Origin: Mucilaginibacter sp. KACC 22773
GTDB taxonomy: Bacteria > Bacteroidota > Bacteroidia > Sphingobacteriales > Sphingobacteriaceae
Assembly: GCF_028736215.1 (NCBI RefSeq)
Contig: NZ_CP117883.1
Span: forward strand, 7,006,001 to 7,070,000
Length of the DNA stretch: 64,000 nucleotides
Reading direction: 5' to 3'
Positions 33,740-42,345 of the stretch are shown here, piece by piece (within the stretch, counting starts at the first letter, position 1; each line of letters opens with the position of its first letter). The position numbers and the translations under genes were made by a program. The notes under the pieces are model-generated. The model worked only from the letters and a program-made list of their open reading frames with translations. It was not told the DNA's origin and searched no databases.

Positions 33740-33995
33740 AAATAATGTAGGGAGTGCAAATATATAATTTGCAGATTTAATTCAAAACTGTAAATTAAAT
33801 ACAATCCTTTTTCCGTCAAAAGAAAAGCTGTCAGCCGTTATGCAACCCAGATAAAGGGGTTTCGGCCATTATATTGTTAAATATTATAACGTTGCTTTTT
33901 ATTCGGTTTTGATTTTTTATCTTAACACCCTCGATAAATATAATATCGCCAATATTTTCCGTTTAATTATGTATTTGATACTTTAGCGCCGAACT

Positions 33996-36900
33996 ATGTC
34001 AGCTGCCGGGAATTATGAATTACTCATTGAAAAGATAAATATCTTTATAAGGAAGTATTATTTTAATAATTTTTTGCGTGGGTTGATATTTTTGGGCGCC
34101 GGCCTGTTTAGCGCTTATGTAATAATTACGCTGAGCGAATATTTTGGAAATTTTAATATTCTTTTCCGCACTATCCTTTTTTATTTTTTTATCCTGCTCA
34201 ACGCGGGCCTGGTATGTTGGCTTATATTGCCGCCGCTGCTATCATGGCTTAAATTGGGCAAGTCGTTAAGCCACGACGAGGCCGCCGAAATTATAGGCAA
34301 ACATTTTCAGGGTGTAAATGATAAACTGCTGAACACCCTGCAGCTAAAAAAACTGGCCGCGGCCGATGAAAGCCACCGTGCACTTATCGAAGCCAGCATC
34401 AATCAAAAAATCGAATCATTAAAACCGGTGAGCTTTCCATCGGCTATTAACATTCGCGAGAATGCGAAATACCTCAGGTATATCCTGGTGCCGGTTGCCG
34501 TTATTGTGGTTATCGCCTTGGCCGCACCATCCGTATTAACCGAAAGTACCAAAAGGCTCATCAGGCATAATGAGTATTTTATACCTGCGGCGCCCTTCAA
34601 ATTTAATGTGCTCAATAAAACCCTTTCGGCAGTTCAGGGCGATGACCTGAAATTGGAGTTGAAGCTGGATGGGGATAAATTGCCTGCTGATGTATATGTA
34701 GAAACCGCCAACAACACGTTTAAGCTTGATAAAGAGAATATCAGCCGTTTTCATTATCAATTTACAAATTTGCAGCAAAACACCAAATTCAGGCTCATTG
34801 GCAATGGTTTTACATCGGCACCGTACGAGATTAAGGTAAGCCAGAAACCGGCTTTACTTCACTTTGATGTGGAATTAAATTATCCCGCCTACCTGCATAA
34901 AAAAAACGAAACACTTTTAAATGCCGGCGATTTGGTAATACCCGCAGGAACGGCCGTCAGGTGGCTGTTGCATACCCAATATGCAACCGGGCTGCGGTTT
35001 TTTATGGACAATGAACCTCGCCTGGCCATAGCCGGCGGTGCCGGATTATTTGAGCATAGCGAAAAAGTTTACAAAAATGCGGCTTACAGCCTTACCCCAA
35101 TAAACACCCAGGTAAGCCACACCGACCCGGCCACTTATCATATTAACGTAATTTTGGATGAGCCACCGGTAATAAGTGTTGAAGAGAAGCCTGACTCGGT
35201 AAGTATGAAATCGTTATATTTTAATGGCAAAATTCAGGATGATCATGGTTTTTCTGCTTTGAGCTTCCATTACAATGTACAATCACCCGGCAATAGCGGC
35301 AACCCAAAAACATTTGTAAAACATGTGGCGGCTGATATGGGACAAGCGCAGGCCGATTTCTTTTATTTTTGGAATTTAAAAGATATGGGCATTAAACCGG
35401 GCGACCAGGTTACCTATTTTTTTGAAGTGGCAGATAATGATGGCATAAACGGGCCCAAAAAAGCCCGCACTCCCGAACGCAGCCTTCATGTGCCGGATGC
35501 CAACGAAGTAACGGAGCAATTGAATGCAGGCACGCAGGCCATCAAACAAAAAATGCAATCGGCCATTAAATTGGCGGGGCAGGTTGAAAAAGAGTCGCAG
35601 AAGCTGAACCAGATGCTGCTGAACAAAAACACCCTTTCGTTTGACGAAAAGAAACAGGTAGAAGATTTGCTGCAAAAACGAAAAGACCTGGAAGACCTTG
35701 TGAAGGAAATAAAGGACGATAACAAAAAAAATCTGTACAACCGCCAGGAAAGTCAGCAGCAAAATGAAGAGATACTGGCCAAACAAAAACAAATTGAAGA
35801 TTTATTTAACAACGTACTTGATAAAAAAACAAAGGAGCTTTTGCAAAACCTGCAACAGCTTCTAAACGAACAACAAAAAGATGCCACCCGTGATGAATTG
35901 TCTAAAATGCAGATGGACAATAAATCGCTAAAAAAGGAACTTGACCGGATGCTGGAGCTGTATAAAAAGCTGGAGTTTGATCAGAAACTAAACCAGCAGA
36001 TTGATCAGTTGAATAAACTTGCTGATAAGGAACAAAAACTGTCTGAACAAACACAACAACAGGGTGCCGATAAAAAACAATTGCAGCAGGAGCAGGATAA
36101 CCTGAAAAAGGAATTTGACGATGTAAAAAAAGGATTTGACGATCTGCAAAAAACAAATGAACAAACCGAGCACAAAAGCGATTTTCAGAATCCCGAAAAG
36201 GAAACACAAAGCATAACGCAAAAAATGGAACAAAGCGCCGGCGATTTACAAAAAAACGACAAAAACAAAGCCAGTAAATCGCAAAAGCAGGCTGCTGATG
36301 AAATGAAGGATTTGGCAAGCAAGTTACAGCAACAAGACCAGGAGGGCGAAAGCAAAGAAAACACGGTTGATGCCCAGCAGCTACGCGAGTTGTTGAAAAA
36401 CCTGGTGAACAGTTCATTTAGCCAGGAAAAGCTGATGCAAACACTAAAGACTACCAGCCCCACAGATCCGGCTTACGTTACCCTCTCGCAAAGCCAAAAG
36501 GACATTAAAGATAACCTTAAAACGGCCGAAGATAGCTTGTACGCACTTAGCAGGCGCATCCCGCAAATTCAATCAACCGTTAATACCGAGATAAGCAGCA
36601 TAAACACCCATATAGACCAGGCCCTGGATAACCTGGGCGATAGGCGCACGGCCGAAGCCAACCGCAACCAACAATATGCTATGACATCCATGAACAACCT
36701 TGCCCTGATGTTGAGCGAAGCGTTGGACCAACTGCAAAAAATGATGAATAAAAGCAAAAGCGGCAAAGGCAAGCCGCAGTCAATATCACAACTAAACAAA
36801 ATGCAACAGCAGTTAAACAAAAACATGCAAAAAGCACGGGAGCAAATGCAGCAACAGGGCAATAAACCAGGACAGAGCCAACCCGGGCAAGGCAACATGA

Positions 36901-37325
36901 GCGAAAAATTGGCCCGTATGGCGCGCCAGCAACAACAGATAAGACAACAGCTGGAGCAGATAAATCGTGAAGAAAATAACAATGGTACAGGTAAATTAGG
37001 TAATTTAGATAAAATTTCGCAAGAAATGGAACAAACTGAGCGTGATCTCGTAAACAAGAAGATTACAGACGAGGCGTTAAAGAGGCAACAACAAATACAA
37101 AGCCGGTTATTGGAAGCTGAAAAAGCGCAACAGGAGCGTGAGCAGGATCAGCAGCGAGAAAGCCAGGCCGGCAAAAATATACCTCCGGGATACATAAAAG
37201 CGTTGCAGGGTTACCAGCAACAACGGGCAAAACAGACAGAACAGGTAAAAACAGTATCTCCGGCACTTAATTTGTATTACAAGCAAAAAATTAAATCTTA
37301 CTTTGATCAACTTAATGCCAAATAA
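33996..37325 (+). CDS. DUF4175 family membrane-anchored coiled-coil protein
   Basis: A 1109-residue protein. The N-terminus has two transmembrane helices (about residues 25-45 and 58-82) and a third at about 158-176, then a predicted Ig-like/beta region (about 190-500), then a long, Gln/Lys/Glu-rich coiled-coil region (about 505-1095). This layout matches DUF4175 proteins of Bacteroidota, whose function is unknown. An RsbW-like ATPase and ybeY follow directly (within 2 and 422 bases), suggesting an operon; a structural or envelope role is possible. Confidence 0.85.
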   Translation: MSAAGNYELLIEKINIFIRKYYFNNFLRGLIFLGAGLFSAYVIITLSEYFGNFNILFRTILFYFFILLNAGLVCWLILPPLLSWLKLGKSLSHDEAAEIIGKHFQGVNDKLLNTLQLKKLAAADESHRALIEASINQKIESLKPVSFPSAINIRENAKYLRYILVPVAVIVVIALAAPSVLTESTKRLIRHNEYFIPAAPFKFNVLNKTLSAVQGDDLKLELKLDGDKLPADVYVETANNTFKLDKENISRFHYQFTNLQQNTKFRLIGNGFTSAPYEIKVSQKPALLHFDVELNYPAYLHKKNETLLNAGDLVIPAGTAVRWLLHTQYATGLRFFMDNEPRLAIAGGAGLFEHSEKVYKNAAYSLTPINTQVSHTDPATYHINVILDEPPVISVEEKPDSVSMKSLYFNGKIQDDHGFSALSFHYNVQSPGNSGNPKTFVKHVAADMGQAQADFFYFWNLKDMGIKPGDQVTYFFEVADNDGINGPKKARTPERSLHVPDANEVTEQLNAGTQAIKQKMQSAIKLAGQVEKESQKLNQMLLNKNTLSFDEKKQVEDLLQKRKDLEDLVKEIKDDNKKNLYNRQESQQQNEEILAKQKQIEDLFNNVLDKKTKELLQNLQQLLNEQQKDATRDELSKMQMDNKSLKKELDRMLELYKKLEFDQKLNQQIDQLNKLADKEQKLSEQTQQQGADKKQLQQEQDNLKKEFDDVKKGFDDLQKTNEQTEHKSDFQNPEKETQSITQKMEQSAGDLQKNDKNKASKSQKQAADEMKDLASKLQQQDQEGESKENTVDAQQLRELLKNLVNSSFSQEKLMQTLKTTSPTDPAYVTLSQSQKDIKDNLKTAEDSLYALSRRIPQIQSTVNTEISSINTHIDQALDNLGDRRTAEANRNQQYAMTSMNNLALMLSEALDQLQKMMNKSKSGKGKPQSISQLNKMQQQLNKNMQKAREQMQQQGNKPGQSQPGQGNMSEKLARMARQQQQIRQQLEQINREENNNGTGKLGNLDKISQEMEQTERDLVNKKITDEALKRQQQIQSRLLEAEKAQQEREQDQQRESQAGKNIPPGYIKALQGYQQQRAKQTEQVKTVSPALNLYYKQKIKSYFDQLNAK

Positions 37326-37326
37326 T

Positions 37327-37749
37327 ATGGAACAGGCAAATGTTCAAACCGGCGAATTATTCACGTTACAGCTACCGTCGAACCCGGAGAGCATAACGCA
37401 GCTTGAAGCGCTGATAGAAGAGATTGCTGATAAATACCATGTTGCAGATGATACTTTTGCCAACATGATGACTTGCTTAAACGAAGCCGCTATAAATGCT
37501 ATTATACATGGCAACAAACTTGATGCAACCAAAAAGGTAATTATTAATGCCGATGTTGCCCCAAAGCGCGTTATATGGACGGTTACCGACGAAGGTGAAG
37601 GCTTTGATTATAATCACCTGGCCGACCCAACAGCGCCGGAAAACCTGGAGAGCCTTACCGGCCGTGGCGTTTTTATTATTAAACACCTGGCCGACCAATG
37701 CATTTTTAACGCAGCGGGTAACGAAATTGAACTACATTTTAAAATATAA
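37327..37749 (+). CDS. RsbW-like ATP-binding protein (anti-sigma factor type HATPase)
   Basis: A 140-residue single-domain GHKL ATPase: 'CLNEAAINAIIHGN' is the N-box, 'TDEGEGFD' the G1 box and 'GRGVFIIKHLAD' the G2 region. Such proteins are serine kinases that control anti-anti-sigma factors, but no RsbV or sigma factor is nearby. The ATG at 37327 follows the DUF4175 stop by one base; earlier in-frame starts overlap that gene. Its stop overlaps the ybeY start (TAATG). Confidence 0.85.
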   Translation: MEQANVQTGELFTLQLPSNPESITQLEALIEEIADKYHVADDTFANMMTCLNEAAINAIIHGNKLDATKKVIINADVAPKRVIWTVTDEGEGFDYNHLADPTAPENLESLTGRGVFIIKHLADQCIFNAAGNEIELHFKI

Positions 37750-38180
37750 TGCCCGCCATCAGTTTTTTTGAAGAAGACATTAACTATAAGCTAAAAAATA
37801 AAGCCCTTGTGCGCCAGTGGATTAAAGAAACCATTGTTGCCGAGGGTTTTAAATTGAAAGAGCTAAACTACATTTTTTGCTCTGATGCTTACCTGCTTAC
37901 GCTTAACCAGCAATATCTTGATCATGATACCTACACCGATATCATCACTTTTGATAACAGCGAGGTTAAAGGCGATATTGTGGGGGATATTTTTATATCG
38001 ATAGAGCGGATCCGTGAAAACGCCGTTAAGTTTGGCCATTCAGAAACAGAAGAACTTCATCGCGTAATTATTCATGGCGCATTGCACCTGTTGGGCTATA
38101 CAGATAAAAGTGTTGTTACAAAGAAAAAAATGACACAAAAAGAGGATGAGTATTTAGCTAAGCGTAGTTTTATTGGCTAA
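37749..38180 (+). CDS. ybeY: Endoribonuclease YbeY (16S rRNA 3' end maturation)
   Basis: A 143-residue protein with the zinc-binding motif 'HGALHLLGYTD' (about residues 107-117), the H3xH5xH-like YbeY signature. It acts in rRNA maturation and ribosome quality control. It is coupled to the RsbW-like gene by a TAATG overlap. Confidence 0.93.
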   Translation: MPAISFFEEDINYKLKNKALVRQWIKETIVAEGFKLKELNYIFCSDAYLLTLNQQYLDHDTYTDIITFDNSEVKGDIVGDIFISIERIRENAVKFGHSETEELHRVIIHGALHLLGYTDKSVVTKKKMTQKEDEYLAKRSFIG

Positions 38181-38221
38181 TTTTACCTGCATATTTGTTT
38201 AACCATCAATTATTCAAAACC

Positions 38222-38737
38222 ATGAAATTACTTTCTTTAATATTGGGCTTCGTTTTAATGACGGCCGCTCCATCGTCGGTTTACGATTTTAAACTGAAAA
38301 CTATCGACGGGGATAACTTTTCGCTTGCCAAATACAAAGGCAAAAAGGTATTAATTGTAAACACAGCCTCAAAATGCGGCTTTACCAAACAATACAAAGA
38401 TTTAGAAGCGTTGGCCGAAAAATACAAAGGCAAACTGGTTGTAGTTGGCTTTCCTGCCAACAACTTTGGCGGCCAGGAACCGGGCACTAATCAGGACATT
38501 AAGACCTTTTGTCATGACAATTTTAACGTAACGTTCCCGATGAGCGGAAAAGTTAGCGTTTTAGGTTTAGATATCGACCCATTGTTCCAATATCTTACAA
38601 CAGCGCCAAATCCTGATTTTACAGGCGACATTAAATGGAACTTCGAAAAGTTTTTGATCGACGAAAATGGCAAACTCATCCACCGTTTCAGGTCGGCAAC
38701 TACACCAATGTCTGAAGATATTACTAAATATCTTTAA
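38222..38737 (+). CDS. Glutathione peroxidase family protein (exported)
   Basis: A protein of about 171 residues with a signal peptide-like N-terminus (hydrophobic residues 2-20) and the peroxidase motifs: 'NTASKCGFTKQY' (peroxidatic Cys, about residues 46-57), 'FPANNFGGQEPG' (Gln of the triad) and 'KWNFEKFLID' (Trp/Asn). It should reduce hydroperoxides, probably with thioredoxin, in the periplasm. The ATG at 38222 is preferred; the TTG at 38195 would precede the signal peptide. A terminator follows. Confidence 0.9.
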   Translation: MKLLSLILGFVLMTAAPSSVYDFKLKTIDGDNFSLAKYKGKKVLIVNTASKCGFTKQYKDLEALAEKYKGKLVVVGFPANNFGGQEPGTNQDIKTFCHDNFNVTFPMSGKVSVLGLDIDPLFQYLTTAPNPDFTGDIKWNFEKFLIDENGKLIHRFRSATTPMSEDITKYL

Positions 38738-38768
38738 TTAGATTTTAGATAATACAGATACTCCAGGG

Positions 38769-38800
38769 GCTCCGGTTTTTACCGGGGCTTTTTTGTTTTT
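38769..38800 (+). terminator. Intrinsic terminator after the glutathione peroxidase gene
   Basis: GCTCCGGT and ACCGGGGC (38769-38788) form an 8-bp stem with a TTTT loop and one G-T pair, followed by TTTTTTGTTTTT. Confidence 0.8.
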
Positions 38801-39068
38801 ATCCGCTGCCGGGGCCCGCGTTAAATTTTTTGCGAAATTAAAGGGCTTCTGCCTCTAACATATTTTCGCCCTGTTTATTACTTGTTATAGCTAATGTTGC
38901 TTATCGGCGCTATCGGCTACCTGGGGAACGCTATTCATCGATATAAAAAGGCCGTCTACCGATATTTATATGCTGACGGAGATGTTTTAGCCTATTTTCA
39001 TCCATGAAATTAAAACGGTTATTTTAATAATGCATGAATAAACTACTACTATAATCCCAAAGGGAGGT

Positions 39069-39152
39069 TTGCTTTGGCAAATCATCGTACTCTTGTCGTT
39101 CTTTACTTGTTTCTTCATACTTGTTAAGAAGATACTTTCAGTTAATAGTTAA
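39069..39152 (+). CDS. Candidate tiny membrane peptide, 27 aa
   Basis: A TTG at 39069 opens a frame for a 27-residue peptide with one hydrophobic segment ('IIVLLSFFTCFFILV') and two Lys then a polar end, ending at TAA 39150-39152. A strong GGGAGG lies right before the TTG, closer than usual; another frame has TTG six bases after it. The stop is followed by an intrinsic terminator after six bases, which suggests a short transcript ends here. The start codon and its reality are uncertain. Confidence 0.4.
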   Translation: MLWQIIVLLSFFTCFFILVKKILSVNS

Positions 39153-39158
39153 TTAATC

Positions 39159-39195
39159 AGCGCCTGCTCGGAGTGCGGCGCTTTTTATTTTTCCC
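39159..39195 (+). terminator. Intrinsic terminator of a short transcript
   Basis: AGCGCC (39159-39164) pairs with GGCGCT (39177-39182), followed by TTTTATTTTT. No annotated gene precedes it on this strand other than the tiny ORF; the previous gene already has its own terminator 370 bases upstream. Confidence 0.65.
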
Positions 39196-39382
39196 GGCCT
39201 GGTTAATTTACTATAAAACCGGGTTCGGGCTATCGCATGTTGGCAACCCATAGTATCCGGCACCTTTTAACCGCAATAAAATAACCCCTTTCGATTTACC
39301 TCCTGGTTTGAAAATATCATTACCTCTTTGCGTCCTATCCCGGAAGCATATCGGGATTGCATTGGAAAAAATAAAAATCCGT

Positions 39383-39427
39383 GGTGACATAAGTCACCGC
39401 AGCAGGTGGGCAAATCATTTACTTTTG
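39383..39427 (+). promoter_or_regulatory. Operator and promoter upstream of tauE-like gene (dyad 1)
   Basis: The perfect dyad GGTGAC-ATAA-GTCACC (39383-39398) is followed 21 bases later by TACTTTTG (39420-39427), a TAnnTTTG -7 box. A Crp/Fnr-type dimer bound at the dyad would lie over the -33 region, as for class II activation. The same layout recurs at 40262-40306. Confidence 0.7.
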
Positions 39428-39448
39428 TGTTAATAATTAGTTTTAAAC

Positions 39449-40249
39449 ATGCACGTTTTCGCTTACCTCGCATCTGCTTTAATCGGAATTTCGCTTGGCC
39501 TGATTGGTGGGGGCGGCTCAATCATGACGGTTCCGGTGCTGGTTTACCTTTTTGGCGCCAGCCCGCTTTTAGCCACCTCTTACTCCCTGTTTATTGTTGG
39601 CTCAACCAGTTTGGTTGGCGCTTTTACCAACTACCGCAAGGGACTGGTGAATGTGAAAACAGCGTTGCTTTTTGGTTTAACATCTATCAGCACGGTTTTT
39701 ATCGCCCGTAAGTTCCTGTTGCCCTTAATACCCCATAACATTTTACAGATAGGTTCATTTCAACTCACCGAAAATATCCTTACCATGGTGCTTTTCGCGC
39801 TGTTGATGGTGGCCGCGGCAACAGCAATGATTAAAAGCGGCAGTAAGACGGAAGTGCCACAAAACACGGGCGAAAAAAAAAGCAACATTACCAAACTTTT
39901 ACTTTATGGTATAGCCATAGGGTTGGCCACCGGCTTCTTAGGGGCAGGCGGCGGCTTTTTGCTTATCCCAACCCTTGTTTTACTGGTTGGCTTGCCCATG
40001 AAAGAGGCTGTTGGTACCTCGCTGCTCGTTATCGCCATGAATTCGCTGATTGGCTTTACCGGCGACCTGGGTCATTTTACTATAGATTGGGCATTTCTGA
40101 TAAAAATAACCGCGATAGCCATCGCCGGTATATTTGCAGGGGGCTTAATTAGCCGCCGGGTTGATGCCAACAAATTAAAAAAAGCCTTTGGCTGGTTTGT
40201 ATTGGTAATGGGTATTTATATACTGGCCAAAGAACTGTTTTTTAAGTAA
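39449..40249 (+). CDS. Sulfite exporter TauE/SafE family permease
   Basis: A 266-residue polytopic membrane protein (8 or so hydrophobic segments) with the repeat family motifs 'GLIGGGGSIMTVPVLVYL' near the N-terminus and 'GFLGAGGGFLLIPTLVLL' in the second half. TauE/SafE proteins move sulfite or organosulfur anions out of the cell. It precedes a persulfide dioxygenase/rhodanese gene with a matching operator, so it is likely the sulfite exporter of a sulfide-oxidation pathway. Confidence 0.88.
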   Translation: MHVFAYLASALIGISLGLIGGGGSIMTVPVLVYLFGASPLLATSYSLFIVGSTSLVGAFTNYRKGLVNVKTALLFGLTSISTVFIARKFLLPLIPHNILQIGSFQLTENILTMVLFALLMVAAATAMIKSGSKTEVPQNTGEKKSNITKLLLYGIAIGLATGFLGAGGGFLLIPTLVLLVGLPMKEAVGTSLLVIAMNSLIGFTGDLGHFTIDWAFLIKITAIAIAGIFAGGLISRRVDANKLKKAFGWFVLVMGIYILAKELFFK

Positions 40250-40261
40250 ATTTAATGCGGC

Positions 40262-40306
40262 GGTGACTTTGGTTACCATCTGTTTGCGTACGAAACCGCA
40301 ACTTTG
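40262..40306 (+). promoter_or_regulatory. Operator and promoter upstream of MBL-rhodanese gene (dyad 2)
   Basis: The dyad GGTGAC-TTTG-GTTACC (40262-40277; one mismatch between arms) is followed 21 bases later by CAACTTTG (40299-40306), a -7-like box with one change from TAnnTTTG. Spacing is the same as at the tauE site. Confidence 0.68.
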
Positions 40307-40327
40307 TTAAAGTATAAAGAATATATC

Positions 40328-41746
40328 ATGCATATAGAACAAATATATACCGGATGCCTGGCCCAGGGTGCATATTACATCCAATCAGAAAATGAGGTTG
40401 CCATTGTTGATCCCTTAAGGGAGGTGGAGCCATACATAGCTAAAGCCAAAGCGGCCGGCGCCACCATCAAGTATGTTTTTGAAACTCATTTCCATGCCGA
40501 TTTCGTATCGGGCCACATCGACCTGGCGCGGGAAACCGGTGCGCAGATTGTTTATGGGCCAAATGCAGTAACCGGCTTTGAAGCGCATATAGCTAAAGAT
40601 AACGAAACCTTTAAAGTTGGCAAACTCACCATAAAAGTGCTGCACACACCCGGCCATACCATGGAATCCGCCTGTTACCTTTTAATCGATGAATTTGGCA
40701 AAGAAACCGCGTTGTTCTCTGGCGATACTTTATTCATCGGCGATGTTGGCCGTCCCGACCTGGCACAAAAAGCATCGGGGCTGACACAGGAAGGCCTGGC
40801 AGGTATTTTGTTCGATTCGTTGCGCACCCGCATCCTGACATTGCCCGATGATGTTATCGTTTACCCCGCCCACGGTGCCGGATCTGCCTGCGGCAAAAAC
40901 ATGAGCAAGGAAACCACCGACACCTTAGGCAATCAAAAAAAATACAACTACGCCTTGCGCCCCAACATGACGCGTGAAGAATTTATAACTGAGGTTACCC
41001 GTGGATTAACCGCCCCGCCGGTATATTTTCCATTAAATGTTAAAATGAACAGGGAGGGTTACGAAAGCTTTGAAAAAGTACTGAGCCAGGGAACCCAGCC
41101 ATTAACCCCCGACGCGTTTGAAGCCGCGGCCAACAGCACCGGCGCCATTTTGCTTGACACGCGCGATCCCCAGGTTTTTGCAAAGGCCTTTGTGCCTAAC
41201 TCCATCAATATTGGCATAGACGGGAGCTTTGCCCCATGGGTTGGCGCGTTGGTGCCGGATATTAACCAGCAAATTTTGTTGATTACCGAAGACGGGCGCG
41301 AAGAAGAGGTAGTTACCCGCCTGGCCCGTGTAGGTTATGACCATGCCATTGGTTACTTAAAGGGCGGCATTGCGGCGTGGCAGGCTGCCGGTAACGAAAC
41401 AGACAGCATTGTATCTTTAACTGCTGATGAACTTGCAGATAAAGTAAGCAACCATAGCCTGGTAAAAATTCTTGATGTGCGTAAAGCACCAGAGTACTAT
41501 GCCGAACATATATTAGACGCCGAAAACCTGCCGCTGGATGACATCAACAGCAATATGGCCCGGTTGGATAAAAATGAGACTTACTATGTGCATTGCGCCG
41601 GAGGATATCGTTCAATGATATTTAATTCGATGCTGAGGGCGCGGGGCTTTGCTAACCTTGTTGATGTTCAGGGCGGCTTTAAAGCCATAAAAGATTCAGG
41701 CAGGTTTAATATAAGCGCGTATGTGTGTCCAAGCACAATGCCCTGA
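40328..41746 (+). CDS. MBL-fold persulfide dioxygenase fused to pseudorhodanese and rhodanese domains (CstB-like)
   Basis: A 472-residue protein. The N-terminal MBL domain (about residues 1-240) has 'THFHADFVSGH' (the metal-binding motif, in the form seen in CstB-type enzymes) and 'LHTPGHTMES'. A first rhodanese domain (about 255-360) has no catalytic Cys at the loop ('LITEDGREEE'), so it is a pseudorhodanese. A second rhodanese domain (about 370-465) has 'HCAGGYRSM' with the active Cys. Such proteins oxidise low-molecular-weight persulfides to sulfite or thiosulfate. The ATG at 40328 is used; TTG at 40304 overlaps the -7 box. Confidence 0.9.
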   Translation: MHIEQIYTGCLAQGAYYIQSENEVAIVDPLREVEPYIAKAKAAGATIKYVFETHFHADFVSGHIDLARETGAQIVYGPNAVTGFEAHIAKDNETFKVGKLTIKVLHTPGHTMESACYLLIDEFGKETALFSGDTLFIGDVGRPDLAQKASGLTQEGLAGILFDSLRTRILTLPDDVIVYPAHGAGSACGKNMSKETTDTLGNQKKYNYALRPNMTREEFITEVTRGLTAPPVYFPLNVKMNREGYESFEKVLSQGTQPLTPDAFEAAANSTGAILLDTRDPQVFAKAFVPNSINIGIDGSFAPWVGALVPDINQQILLITEDGREEEVVTRLARVGYDHAIGYLKGGIAAWQAAGNETDSIVSLTADELADKVSNHSLVKILDVRKAPEYYAEHILDAENLPLDDINSNMARLDKNETYYVHCAGGYRSMIFNSMLRARGFANLVDVQGGFKAIKDSGRFNISAYVCPSTMP

Positions 41747-41784
41747 TTAATTTGTAAATTAATAATAAGGACTAATATATAACG

Positions 41785-42345
41785 ATGCTTAATTTGCTCA
41801 AACAACCCTGGCCCTGGTATACTTCTGGGGCTGCAATTGCAGCTATCATGGTTCTATTGCTTTATTTCGGAAAATCATTTGGTTTTTCATCCAACCTGCG
41901 TACCATCTGCTCCATGGCCGGCGCGGGTAAAAAAGTATCGCTTTTTGATTTCGACTGGCGGGCACAAAAATGGAACCTGCTGTTTTTGCTGGGCTCGGTT
42001 TTAGGCGGATTGATATCCGCGACCCTGTTAAAAAACGACGCGCCATTAAAACTGGCCGCCTCTACCGTTACCGATCTTAAAACTATCGGTATAAATTTTG
42101 ACGGTCAGCTAAATCCCACACAGCTTTTTGGGGTTCATAGCTTGTCTTTCAAAAACATTGTCATCCTGTTATCCGGTGGGTTACTGGTGGGCTTTGGTTC
42201 CAGGTATGCGGGCGGATGTACATCGGGGCATGCCATTAGTGGCCTGTCGAACCTGCAATGGCCTTCATTAATAGCGGTCATTGGCTTTTTTGCCGGCGGA
42301 CTTATCATGACACACTTTTTATTACCGCTGATATTATCGATATGA
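41785..42345 (+). CDS. YeeE/YedE family sulfur transporter, first half (PmpA-like)
   Basis: A 186-residue membrane protein with about four hydrophobic segments and the YeeE/YedE signature 'GFGSRYAGGCTSGHAISGLS', including a conserved Cys, near residues 133-152. The family imports thiosulfate or polysulfide-type sulfur. It follows the persulfide enzyme by 38 bases and overlaps the second half by four bases, so the two halves form one transporter. Confidence 0.88.
   Translation: MLNLLKQPWPWYTSGAAIAAIMVLLLYFGKSFGFSSNLRTICSMAGAGKKVSLFDFDWRAQKWNLLFLLGSVLGGLISATLLKNDAPLKLAASTVTDLKTIGINFDGQLNPTQLFGVHSLSFKNIVILLSGGLLVGFGSRYAGGCTSGHAISGLSNLQWPSLIAVIGFFAGGLIMTHFLLPLILSI

Larger units (their letters stand above)
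38738..39448. other. Long intergenic region with terminators, a tiny ORF and the first dyad
   Basis: This 711-base gap contains, in order: a terminator after the peroxidase gene (38769-38800), an AT-rich stretch, a tiny ORF with hydrophobic product (39069-39152), a second terminator (39159-39195), an AT-rich stretch, the palindromic site (39383-39398) and a TACTTTTG box (39420-39427) before tauE. Confidence 0.7.

Noticed and set aside
35376-37310. Long antisense open frames across the DUF4175 gene
   Set aside because: They are hydrophobic or Cys/Phe-rich mirror images of the Gln/Lys/Glu-rich coiled-coil codons, a known artefact of biased sequence on the coding strand.
40328-41746. Broken MBL motif (Phe in place of the final His) as a sign of an inactive enzyme
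   Set aside because: The THFHADFVSGH form is, as far as I recall, the usual one in CstB-type persulfide dioxygenase fusions, so it is not evidence of loss.
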